From: Paenibacillus sp. FSL R5-0766
Lineage (GTDB): Bacteria > Bacillota > Bacilli > Paenibacillales > Paenibacillaceae
Direction of reading: 5' to 3'
DNA: 64,000 nucleotides
Assembly: GCF_037971845.1 (NCBI RefSeq)
Contig: NZ_CP150227.1
Coordinates: 6,200,001-6,264,000 of the forward strand
In this document: in pieces, positions 56,747 through 64,000 of the stretch
Position numbering within the stretch: the stretch's first letter is position 1
Layout of the letters: each line of letters begins with the position of its first letter
Translations under genes and position numbers: made by a program
The notes under the pieces: model-generated
Told to the model about the DNA's origin: nothing
Database searches by the model: none
What the model saw: only the letters and a program-made list of their open reading frames with translations

Positions 56747-57196
56747 TTACACTCCACCTTTCACTGATTTGGCATCGTCTTCTGCCCAGATCAGATGACG
56801 TGTATCGTAAGAAGACTGATGGAGCACGACTTGCTTACCTAAATGTTGTTCGGGATTAAGAACTACGGGTGCAAGCAGATTCATTGTTGATTTATTCGCC
56901 TGTGAATGAATCGTGACCATAGAGTATACAGACACTTGCTCCACAATCTCCAATTCTTCCTTATCTACCTCTCCCAATTCAAAACTATAATCCGGTACAA
57001 AAGTAAATGGGCTTACCAAGAGGAATGCTAGTCCCGGCTCCCTTGTAGATTGCAAGTAACTGAAAGGGGTATCTTCCCAAGGAACCAATGCAAACTCGGT
57101 TTCCTCTTCAAATCCGGGCAAACCTTTAGGAAATTGATATACATCTTCCGTTTTGACCTCTAATGATCCCCACATGCTTGTCTGAATATGAATAAT
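56747..57196 (-). CDS. fliW: Flagellar assembly factor FliW, probable AUU start
   Basis: FliW binds either flagellin or CsrA and so links filament export to flagellin synthesis. The body (VYQFPKGLPGFEEETEFALV...PFSYLQS...PDYSFEL) is typical. No ATG, GTG or TTG has a ribosome binding site at the right place: TTG 57226 lies in a terminator T-run and ATG at 57175 would remove the first strand and also lacks one. GGGAGG (minus strand, about 57207-57202) is followed 5 nt later by ATT 57196, which gives the family N-terminus (I/M)IHIQTSMWG. AUU starts are known for infC. I therefore place the start at ATT 57196; the gene is certain, the start less so. Confidence 0.85.
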   Translation of the reverse strand: MIHIQTSMWGSLEVKTEDVYQFPKGLPGFEEETEFALVPWEDTPFSYLQSTREPGLAFLLVSPFTFVPDYSFELGEVDKEELEIVEQVSVYSMVTIHSQANKSTMNLLAPVVLNPEQHLGKQVVLHQSSYDTRHLIWAEDDAKSVKGGV

Positions 57197-57224
57197 AAAC
57201 GCCTCCCTGGCGAAAGTTTTATGC

Positions 57225-57268
57225 AAAAAGAGCCATAGATGTCTAAGATCAAGACCGTCTATAGCTCT
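57225..57268 (-). terminator. Terminator or attenuator between yviE and fliW
   Basis: Minus strand: AGAGCTATAGA (57268-57258) pairs with TCTATGGCTCT (57240-57230), followed by five T. It lies inside the flagellar run, 13 bp past the yviE stop, with no room for a new promoter before fliW, so partial read-through is expected. Confidence 0.7.
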
Positions 57269-57280
57269 ACTTTATAGTAA

Positions 57281-57850
57281 CTAGAATCCGATATCTATGG
57301 CAGGTGGTGTGTACTGAATCGATGCATACTGCTTCACATAGATATCAAGCTTGCCACGATTATACTCAATCTCCGGTCTATTCACAATGACATTCATTTC
57401 CGAGACAGCTGGAGTGAAGTTGATATCCGGTGCCTGAGTATAAACACGAGTCTCCACGTTCCCAGAAGAAGCGGGTGTCCGCGTTTCTGGGAATGGCCTT
57501 GCCTGCCAGTCTGAGCCAATAATATTCGCAATGGTATTCCCAGGCTTATGAATTGCAGCCAATTCATTGCCCTGCTGAACTCGTTCAGCCATATTTTGCA
57601 AAAATATCTGTTGAATGCCTGAATATATCCGTGCATTCATATCGATCATGTTGCCGCCCGTGTAAGCAGAGAATGCCCTGCTCTGATCTACACTCAGTCT
57701 CATCGGATGACTCTCCACCGTTAGCTTGGCAGGTCTTGTGTTCAACTGTACCTCAGCTTTGGGTTGACGCATGGAGAACTGTCCTGGATCAGCATCAATA
57801 CTTAATAAAGTCGGCGTTGTCCTAATCTGAAGGACGGGAAGAGTACTCAA
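57281..57850 (-). CDS. YviE-like flagellar-region protein (DUF6470-like)
   Basis: A 189-residue protein encoded between flgL and fliW, where B. subtilis has yviE. It has a repeated beta pattern near the start (LQIRTTPTLLSIDADPGQF, VQLNTRPAKLTVESHP) and a polar middle, ending in PPAIDIGF. Its function is unknown; the constant position suggests a role in late flagellar assembly. The start is TTG at 57850, with AAAAAGGAGGAG upstream. Confidence 0.8.
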   Translation of the reverse strand: MSTLPVLQIRTTPTLLSIDADPGQFSMRQPKAEVQLNTRPAKLTVESHPMRLSVDQSRAFSAYTGGNMIDMNARIYSGIQQIFLQNMAERVQQGNELAAIHKPGNTIANIIGSDWQARPFPETRTPASSGNVETRVYTQAPDINFTPAVSEMNVIVNRPEIEYNRGKLDIYVKQYASIQYTPPAIDIGF

Positions 57851-57867
57851 AAGTTAACTCCTCCTTT

Positions 57868-58788
57868 TTATCTTAAGAAGTCCACCAATGATGGAGAGAT
57901 AATTTTGGCACCTGCAGACAAAGAAGCGTTATAGATGTTTTCCTGAATCTTGGATTGCATCGCCAGTTCCGCATAATCTGCATCCTCGACTTTGGATTGC
58001 AGATCTGTCAGGTTAATGCCGAGATCATCCAAACGTCCCATCATCAGATCAACCCGGTTCGTTTTGGCACCAATCTCAGAACGGATCGCAAGCATCTTGT
58101 CCGTACGGCTATCAATATTGTCCAACTGATTGGATAGCTCTTTTTGATTTCCTTCTGTGAGAGCTTTCATGATGTTGTTCACGATGTTGAACAAGTTATC
58201 TTCTTCCGTTTCTGTGCCAAACACTTCATTACCACTCACGTTAATAGGCAATTGAACACTTTCGCCTACGATGAAGTTAATCTTCCCTTTATCTGTCACA
58301 ACAGAAGTAGCATTCGTTGTATCTAAAGTACCGTCTGGATTAGCCGGGAAATCATAAGGTTTAACATCATATGTCTCGCCATTAAAAATATATTTTCCGT
58401 TAAGTTTACTGTTTGAGATATCAATCAGCTGCTCTTTCAACTGTTTGACCTCTTCATTGATACTGTCCAGCGCTGACTGCGGATTCGTTCCTGTCGAAGC
58501 TTGTACCGTTAACTCGCGCAGGCGCTGTATGGCGTTACCCGCCTGATTCATAACCGTATCATTAAACTCAAGCCATGATATAGCACTATCTACGTTTTTC
58601 TGATATTGATCGTTCGATGAAAGTTCTGCACGATAACGAAGGGAGTAAGTGATACCTACCGGATCGTCCGAAGGTTTGTTGATCTTGCGACCTGTTGCCA
58701 GTTGGGTCTGGGTGTTGTTCATCTGCTGTGCATTCCGGTTTAAGTTCAAAAGCAGTTGTGAACTGAGCATGTTATTCGTTATTCTCAT
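57868..58788 (-). CDS. flgL: Flagellar hook-associated protein 3 (FlgL)
   Basis: FlgL joins the hook-filament junction with FlgK. The 306-residue protein has flagellin-like ends (MRITNNMLSSQLLLNLNRNA and the C-terminal NIYNASLSAGAKIISPSL). AAAGGAGTG precedes the ATG. It is 19 bp after flgK. Confidence 0.95.
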   Translation of the reverse strand: MRITNNMLSSQLLLNLNRNAQQMNNTQTQLATGRKINKPSDDPVGITYSLRYRAELSSNDQYQKNVDSAISWLEFNDTVMNQAGNAIQRLRELTVQASTGTNPQSALDSINEEVKQLKEQLIDISNSKLNGKYIFNGETYDVKPYDFPANPDGTLDTTNATSVVTDKGKINFIVGESVQLPINVSGNEVFGTETEEDNLFNIVNNIMKALTEGNQKELSNQLDNIDSRTDKMLAIRSEIGAKTNRVDLMMGRLDDLGINLTDLQSKVEDADYAELAMQSKIQENIYNASLSAGAKIISPSLVDFLR

Positions 58789-58807
58789 GGTCTGTCACTC
58801 CTTTCTA

Positions 58808-60361
58808 TTATCTGCCTACTGTCCCAGTGGAGTTAATCAACTTATCAAGTAATTCATCATATGTGGTCATAAATCGAGCAGATGCATTATATGCATGCTG
58901 GAACTTGATCATATTGGACATCTCTTCATCCAAAGATACGCCACTTACGGATTGACGACGGGTGTCCACCTGCTCAACCAGGAACTCCGAGTTGGATGTC
59001 TGACGTGCAGCTTCCTGAGATTGTACCCCCAGTTGTCCCACAATGGCACTGAATTGTGCACCGATCGTTGCATTACGTAAACCATCCGCTGATTTCATCG
59101 GTGTATCTTTCAGATTCGCAAGTAAAATGGCAAGTGTATTGTTACCTTTGATTACAGTCTCTGTACCAGAAGCATCCGATGTACGGAGCGAAGTCGCAAT
59201 CTTATTCGGATCAGCCAGGATCTCTGCGTTCAATGAAATATTGCCAGCTGTAATGGCTGTTCCACCACCCGCTGCTGTAAAGAATGGGACTCCTCCAGAA
59301 TTAGTTCCATCCATGCTGTATCCAAGCTGATGTAGTCCGTTCAGACCTTTGACCGTAACCTTGAGATCTGTAGCTAGTGTCCGTGCTGCACCCGTGTATG
59401 TAACACCATCCAGGATAGTATTATCCGGCAAGACAGAACCCGCAGGAAGAGTAATCTCAATATCACCGTTGGCAAGCGTATTAGCTAAGTCATCCATTTG
59501 TTTACGGTAATCACTTACCAATGTATCTCTGGACTTGATCATGCCATGAACTTCACCATTGGTGAGTGTGCCCGCAGTATATGCATCATTCAGAAAAGCA
59601 GGATCTACCGCCACTTGTACTGCACCGCCTGTAACGAGTGCCTGTCCATTCATCTGGATCTGGTATCCTTGTTGAGAATCAGTGACCGTAATATTCATGA
59701 TTTTGGACAGCTTATCGGTCATCAGATCACGTTGGTCACGCAAATCGTTGGCATTGTCGCCAAGAGACTCAATTTTCACGATGGCACTATTGAGGTTTGC
59801 AATGTTACCAAGGTAACCTTGAATCTCATTACTTTTCACAGCGATATTACTGTCCAAATCCTGACTGAGCGCATCCAATTGGCGGCTAATCTGATTCATT
59901 GCATCCGTAAGAGCAAGTGTGGTTTCCTTGACAATCCGGCGTGCCGTAACATCCTCAGGGTTTTTACTCAGATCTGACCATGATTTGTAGAAGTTATCCA
60001 TAACAGTCCGAAATCCGGTGTCTGAAGGCTCGTTGACAATAGCTTCAAGTTTCTCAAGCGTGTCTCGTTGAATGGACCAACTCCCGAAGTTGGTGTTTTC
60101 ATTACGATATTGGTCATCCAGAAATTTCTCGCGCACACGGGTAATGGAGTCGAACTCCACCCCTGTACCGAGCTGTCCTGGTGTTGTGCTATGCAGAAAT
60201 GCAAATGGCTCCATTGGAATGGATGCCTGCATGTTTACCTTTTGGCGTGAGTACCCTTCCGTGTTGGCATTGGCTACGTTATGGCCTGTTGTGCTAAGAG
60301 CTGTCGTCTGTGTGAACAAACTGCGTTTAGCCGTTTCGATTGAATGAAATGTAGATGTCAC
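58808..60361 (-). CDS. flgK: Flagellar hook-associated protein 1 (FlgK)
   Basis: The first hook-filament junction protein, 517 residues. The N-terminus (TTALSTTGHNVANANTEGYS) and C-terminus (GVSLDEEMSNMIKFQHAYNA) carry the rod/hook family motifs. The start is GTG at 60361, with AGGGGGAAA upstream. It follows flgN after 19 bp. Confidence 0.95.
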   Translation of the reverse strand: MTSTFHSIETAKRSLFTQTTALSTTGHNVANANTEGYSRQKVNMQASIPMEPFAFLHSTTPGQLGTGVEFDSITRVREKFLDDQYRNENTNFGSWSIQRDTLEKLEAIVNEPSDTGFRTVMDNFYKSWSDLSKNPEDVTARRIVKETTLALTDAMNQISRQLDALSQDLDSNIAVKSNEIQGYLGNIANLNSAIVKIESLGDNANDLRDQRDLMTDKLSKIMNITVTDSQQGYQIQMNGQALVTGGAVQVAVDPAFLNDAYTAGTLTNGEVHGMIKSRDTLVSDYRKQMDDLANTLANGDIEITLPAGSVLPDNTILDGVTYTGAARTLATDLKVTVKGLNGLHQLGYSMDGTNSGGVPFFTAAGGGTAITAGNISLNAEILADPNKIATSLRTSDASGTETVIKGNNTLAILLANLKDTPMKSADGLRNATIGAQFSAIVGQLGVQSQEAARQTSNSEFLVEQVDTRRQSVSGVSLDEEMSNMIKFQHAYNASARFMTTYDELLDKLINSTGTVGR

Positions 60362-60380
60362 CTGGTTTCCCCCTAATTAA

Positions 60381-60884
60381 TCAGGCACGCGTGTCAAACA
60401 GACCGATTCGCCCTGGATTGCCGTTCTTATCAGCAGGATGCTGATATGTGGCATCCTGTTCTGGCCGAGAAGCAAAGATGTCCATTGAGAGATCAATAAA
60501 CATCAACGATTGCTCGATCAACTTTTGATTCAGTTGATTGATTTCCTTTAACTCCTGCAGTGTTCCCGCCAGCTTCTTCTGGACTTCAAGCAATCGCAGT
60601 TTGTCAGCCGGATCAAAAATCAGCTTCGAGATCTCCGTAATGTTCAGGTTCAGCATGGACTTGATCCCACGCTCCTGAAGCAATTCGTGAACTGCGCTCT
60701 GCCGTTCAATCTCCAATGGCTCCTGTTGTTTCATGAAACGGGATTCTTTATTCAGAATGGCAATGAGTTCATCCACATCGTTTTTGACAATGACCTGTCT
60801 CTTGACCTCGCTGAGTCCCAGCATATCACGGTGACTTTGTTCCATTTGCTGCAAAACTGCAATTAATCTATCCAGTGCTGCCAT
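60381..60884 (-). CDS. flgN: Flagellar chaperone FlgN
   Basis: A 167-residue helical chaperone for FlgK and FlgL. The pattern MAALDRLIAVLQQMEQSHRD and the coiled stretch KLAGTLQELKEINQLNQKLI match the FlgN family (YvyG in B. subtilis). AGGTGA precedes the ATG, and 11 bp separate it from flgM. Confidence 0.88.
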   Translation of the reverse strand: MAALDRLIAVLQQMEQSHRDMLGLSEVKRQVIVKNDVDELIAILNKESRFMKQQEPLEIERQSAVHELLQERGIKSMLNLNITEISKLIFDPADKLRLLEVQKKLAGTLQELKEINQLNQKLIEQSLMFIDLSMDIFASRPEQDATYQHPADKNGNPGRIGLFDTRA

Positions 60885-60895
60885 TACGTGATCAC

Positions 60896-61180
60896 CTATT
60901 CCTTATCAAAAGACTTAAAATACGGTAGCAATTTGTCAGCAAGCTTGCTACTATCTACCTGATACGTTCCCGAACTGACCTGTTCTTTGAGTTCCTGTAT
61001 CCGCTGAATGCGTCCTGCATCCTGTGTACGCCCTTGTTCCTCAAGCATCTTCATCGCCTCCGGAGAAATGGATACCTCGTCCTTACGGCGGCTCTTCTTG
61101 GCATCAGCTTGCTGATTGGATTCAACGTTCCTTTGATATGAATTGATGGCGCCAATTCTACTCGGTTCATTGATTTTCAT
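60896..61180 (-). CDS. flgM: Anti-sigma-D factor FlgM
   Basis: FlgM holds sigma-D inactive until the hook is complete. The 94-residue protein has the family pattern INEPSRIGAINSYQ at the start and the sigma-binding C-terminal helix region (VSSGTYQVDSSKLADKLL). ATG 61180 is used (AAGGAAGTG upstream). The first gene of the flgM-flgN-flgK-flgL-yviE transcript; the sigma-D sites downstream are its indirect targets. Confidence 0.93.
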   Translation of the reverse strand: MKINEPSRIGAINSYQRNVESNQQADAKKSRRKDEVSISPEAMKMLEEQGRTQDAGRIQRIQELKEQVSSGTYQVDSSKLADKLLPYFKSFDKE

Positions 61181-61218
61181 ATGAACTACACTTCCTTCCA
61201 CGTTAGAATTTTACATTG

Positions 61219-61245
61219 ATATACGTTTTTCTTACTTTATCTTTA
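61219..61245 (-). promoter_or_regulatory. Weak sigma-D-like promoter before flgM
   Basis: Minus strand: TAAA (61245-61242), 15-bp spacer, ACGTATAT (61226-61219), five of eight matches to GCCGATAT. In B. subtilis flgM is under sigma-D as well as an upstream promoter. The match is poor. Confidence 0.3.
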
Positions 61246-61270
61246 TGTTATCGAAATGATTAGGATAATA

Positions 61271-61304
61271 AAAAAAACCGATAATCTTTAATAAGTTTAT
61301 CGGT
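61271..61304 (-). terminator. Terminator of the yvyF-like gene
   Basis: Minus strand: ACCGATAA (61304-61297) pairs with TTATCGGT (61285-61278), followed by seven T. It separates the yvyF-like gene from flgM. Confidence 0.8.
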
Positions 61305-61353
61305 ACGTTTCAAAACATTTGTTATAGCAAGATCTGTATTTAAGACCTCGTTC

Positions 61354-61761
61354 CTATGAATCGCGTAGTTTGTCGACAGCATTGTAGGTTCGTCCGCCTA
61401 TATTGCCGTTATCCTTCTGACCTACATCACGAGCTGCACTAGCTAAGTCTTTCGTCAAGCGATGACGACAAGAGTCACACATATGACCTTCACGAATCAA
61501 TGTTCCGCATACTTCACAAGGATACATCATATTCGGGGCATTTTCGATGGAAATCCGTCCCTCACGGATGAACTTGGTAATGGTTTTGATCGAAACATCT
61601 GTTGCATCAGATAGTTCCTGAATATTGGTGCCTTTGTTTTCGCGCAAATAATCTACACAGATCTGATATTCCTGTTCCATTTCTTTAATACAATTCGAGC
61701 ATACATCTCGAAAATTCAACGCATATAATTTACCACAGCGAGGACAATTACCCAGATTCAT
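61354..61761 (-). CDS. yvyF: YvyF-like flagellar operon protein with two zinc-binding clusters
   Basis: A 135-residue protein found before flgM in Bacillales (TIGR03826-type). It has an N-terminal CPRCG...CSNC cluster (residues 6-23), a helix-turn-helix-like middle (about 45-70, IQELSDATDVSIKTITKFIREGRI pattern) and a second CEVCG...CDSCR cluster (about 82-98). A DNA-binding regulatory role is inferred from the helix-turn-helix. GAGAGGGGCG precedes the ATG. Confidence 0.85.
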   Translation of the reverse strand: MNLGNCPRCGKLYALNFRDVCSNCIKEMEQEYQICVDYLRENKGTNIQELSDATDVSIKTITKFIREGRISIENAPNMMYPCEVCGTLIREGHMCDSCRHRLTKDLASAARDVGQKDNGNIGGRTYNAVDKLRDS

Positions 61762-61853
61762 CGCTAAAACGCCCCTCTCAAACTTCCATTTCCGAATAGA
61801 TAATAACTATACATTACCTTATTTTCTCTGATGAAGCCATAGTCTATTTACAA

Positions 61854-61900
61854 AACAAAAGAGGGGAACAGGATGCATATATACGCAAGCCTGTTTCCCA
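61854..61900 (-). terminator. Terminator of the fibronectin III protein gene
   Basis: Minus strand: GGGAAACAGG pairs with CCTGTTCCC around a long, partly paired loop, followed by TCTTTTGTTTT. It begins 11 bp past the stop. Confidence 0.7.
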
Positions 61901-61910
61901 TTATACAACA

Positions 61911-64000
61911 CTAATTCAATGTTCTAATACTTAGTACAGAAGACCATATGCTTGTGTTCTGATCGTTGAATGCCCGAATACGATATTTATGCAAACTGGA
62001 CGGTAACAGATCAGAATGAATAAACGTTACATCACTTACAGTTGCCACGATTTGTCCATCCGCTTCAATTTCGTAAGTCGAAGCTCCCACAACCGGGTCC
62101 CACGTCAGAATAACGTTTGTTCTGTCCGAAGTTCCCTTCAGCACAGTTGTAGTTAATTGAGTCATTCCCGTTATGAGCTCACTCCAAGCTCCCGCACCAG
62201 AAGTATTTTTGGCACGAATTCGGAAGGTATGCTCTGTATTTGGTGTAAGCCCGCTCTTCGTATAAGCAACTCCACTCACAGCAACCACTGTACCATCAAT
62301 CTCCAGATCATACCCAGTAGCTCCAGTTACAGCACTCCATCTCAGCGCGATAGCCGCTGTGGTTGCAGAGTTAATACTTAAGCCTGAGACACTCGCAGGT
62401 AACGTAGTTTGGGACAATACTGCTGTCCATGCACTCATATTAGTGTCGTTCAGGGCACGAATACGATATTTATGAATGGTGCCACCAAGCACTCCATTGT
62501 GTACATACATGAGATCACTCACAGTAGCAACTACTATACCATCTGCCTCAATCTCATATTTTGTTGCACCAGCAACTTCATTCCATGTCAGCGTAACTGC
62601 CGTTTCTTCAGGTACAGCTTTCGGCGTTGTTGGTACATTTAATTGGGTCGAGGCGGTTACGATCTTACTCCAGCTACCAATGCCGGCAGCATTTTTGGCA
62701 CGAATGCGGAAGCTATGATCTGTATTTGCCAGAAGACCACTTTTCGTATAAGCAGCTCCACTCGCAGAAATTACAACACCGTCAATTTCCAAATCGTAAG
62801 CAGTAGCGCCTGTAACAGGGCTCCATTTCATTGAGATCGCAACAGGTGTAGCGTTATTTAGCATAAAACCGTTAACTGCAGCAGGGATGGTACTTTGCGT
62901 CAGCACTGTTGTCCATGCACTTGTGTTTTCACCTTTTAAAGCGCGAATTCTATACTTGTGTGCTGTTCCGGGCAATAAACCATCGTGTGTATATACTGGC
63001 TCACTTACTATGCCAACAATTGTACCATCGACCTCAACTTCATACGCGGTCATATCTTCTACATCCGACCATGATAGATTAATTGTTGTTTCTTCCGATG
63101 TTGCCTTTAATACAGGTGTATTCAAAAGAGTCATACCACTGATTAGATCGCTCCAAGCACCTACTCCTGCGGCGTTCTTTGAACGAATACGGAAGGTGTG
63201 CTCAGTATTCGCAGCAAGACCACTCTTCGTATAGGACACTCCCGTTACTGGAACAACGGTACCATCAATTTCTAAGTCATACCCCGTTGCCCCGGTTACT
63301 GCTGTCCATTTTAGAGTGATGCCCACATTCGTAACAGAACTAATATTAAGTCCCGCAACTGAAGCAGGTATCGTACTTTGCGACAGTACAGCAGTCCAAG
63401 CACTCGTATTGTTATCCGTTAGAGCACGTATACGATACTTGTGCGCTGTTCCTGGTATCAACTCGATATGTGAATATGCCGGATCACTAACTGCGGCAAT
63501 CACTGTACCGTCGGCTTCAATTTCATAAGTAGTAGCGTCTACAACCGCTGCCCAAGTTAAATTAATTGCAGTTTCTTCTGATGCTGCTTTTAATACGGGT
63601 GTATTCAGTAGTGTTGTTCCGCTAATCAGATCACTCCAGGCACCTACGCCTGCCGCATTCTTCGAACGAATACGGAAAGTATGGTCTGTGTTGGTTGCAA
63701 GACCGCTCTTCGTATAGGCCACTCCCGTTACTGCGACAACGGTACCGTCGATTTCCAGGTCATACCCGGTTGCTCCAGTTACTCCTGTCCATTTCAAGGC
63801 AATGGCCGCGTTCGTCGCAGAGCTAATATTCAACCCTGTAACCGAAGCAGGTATTGTACTTTGCGTCAACATCGTTGTCCATGCACTCGTATTGATATCC
63901 GTAAGAGCACGGATTCGATACTTATGCGCAGTCCCTGGTAACAGATCAACATGTTCATACGCTGGATCACTAATTGTTGCAATTACTGCACCATCGGCTT
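61911..64000 (-). CDS. Large protein of alternating fibronectin III domains, C-terminal part
   Basis: The frame is open to the right edge, so only the last 695 residues are visible. They consist of nine modules of about 80 residues in strict alternation: type B (LNTPVLKAASEETAINLTW...YEIEADGTVI...HKYRIRAL) and type A (SVTGLNISSATNAAIALKW...YDLEIDGTVV...TFRIRSKN), period about 161 residues. Both have the fibronectin III strand pattern. No enzyme domain, signal or anchor is in view; the protein ends directly after a type B module (SVLSIRTLN). Such arrays act as spacers or adhesive stalks on secreted enzymes and surface proteins. Location at the end of the flagellar region may be chance. The ATG at 63872 is internal. 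Confidence 0.85.
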   Translation of the reverse strand, partial: ADGAVIATISDPAYEHVDLLPGTAHKYRIRALTDINTSAWTTMLTQSTIPASVTGLNISSATNAAIALKWTGVTGATGYDLEIDGTVVAVTGVAYTKSGLATNTDHTFRIRSKNAAGVGAWSDLISGTTLLNTPVLKAASEETAINLTWAAVVDATTYEIEADGTVIAAVSDPAYSHIELIPGTAHKYRIRALTDNNTSAWTAVLSQSTIPASVAGLNISSVTNVGITLKWTAVTGATGYDLEIDGTVVPVTGVSYTKSGLAANTEHTFRIRSKNAAGVGAWSDLISGMTLLNTPVLKATSEETTINLSWSDVEDMTAYEVEVDGTIVGIVSEPVYTHDGLLPGTAHKYRIRALKGENTSAWTTVLTQSTIPAAVNGFMLNNATPVAISMKWSPVTGATAYDLEIDGVVISASGAAYTKSGLLANTDHSFRIRAKNAAGIGSWSKIVTASTQLNVPTTPKAVPEETAVTLTWNEVAGATKYEIEADGIVVATVSDLMYVHNGVLGGTIHKYRIRALNDTNMSAWTAVLSQTTLPASVSGLSINSATTAAIALRWSAVTGATGYDLEIDGTVVAVSGVAYTKSGLTPNTEHTFRIRAKNTSGAGAWSELITGMTQLTTTVLKGTSDRTNVILTWDPVVGASTYEIEADGQIVATVSDVTFIHSDLLPSSLHKYRIRAFNDQNTSIWSSVLSIRTLN

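Overview
The window reads as chromosomal DNA of a motile, Gram-positive, Paenibacillus-like member of the Bacillales. The evidence is strong AGGAGG-type ribosome binding sites, frequent GTG/TTG starts, stalk (copper amine oxidase N-terminal-like) domains on secreted proteins, and a gene order that follows the Bacillus subtilis stretch flgM-flgK-flgL-fliW-csrA-hag-fliD-fliS-hpf-secA-prfB ... ftsEX-ctpB-minJ ... uvrBA. The genus is my inference; no rRNA is present to confirm it. No tRNA, rRNA, CRISPR array, insertion sequence or prophage was seen.

Layout from left to right. 1-6.9 kb: end of a SWIM-finger gene, a U32/RlhA-type protein, a secreted stalk-domain protein with three DcrB/PsbP-like modules, an HtrA-like protease and a small membrane protein. 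7.1-12.9 kb: uvrA and uvrB under an SOS-type promoter, unusually separated by 866 bp that hold palindromes and a six-copy 72-bp minisatellite. 13.0-14.6 kb: a MotP/MotB-type stator pair. 14.7-20.2 kb: a three-gene ABC exporter facing away from a histidine kinase/response regulator pair, the same gene set as the linearmycin-resistance lnrJK-lnrLMN system of B. subtilis. 20.3-26.3 kb: ftsE-ftsX, an EnvC-like M23 hydrolase, CtpB and a MinJ-like PDZ membrane protein. 26.6-33 kb: a VanW protein, a DHA2 drug exporter, a yhbDEF-like bactofilin operon with a MerR-like first gene, and an esterase. 33.2-42.4 kb: the complete arginine pathway argC-J-B-D-F-G-H. 42.7-45.4 kb: cardiolipin synthase and a YitT-family protein. 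45.5-50.7 kb: prfB with its programmed frameshift, secA and hpf. 51-61.8 kb: a cold-shock gene and the late flagellar genes. 61.9-64 kb: the C-terminal part of a large protein made of alternating fibronectin III modules.

Many parts work as units. The late flagellar region holds the FliW-CsrA-flagellin switch: two sigma-D promoters with matching TAAA-N16 geometry, and a CsrA hairpin in the flagellin leader. FtsEX sits beside the M23 hydrolase it probably activates. The arg genes share one good promoter with an ArgR-box-like site, but two of their intergenic gaps hold related long-hairpin elements whose stems show compensatory changes; these recur as fragments elsewhere in the window.

Most of the content is core genome. 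The least explained parts are the hairpin repeat family, the uvrB-uvrA minisatellite, a probable AUU start codon in fliW, a palindrome inside the yhbD promoter, and the alternating fibronectin protein.
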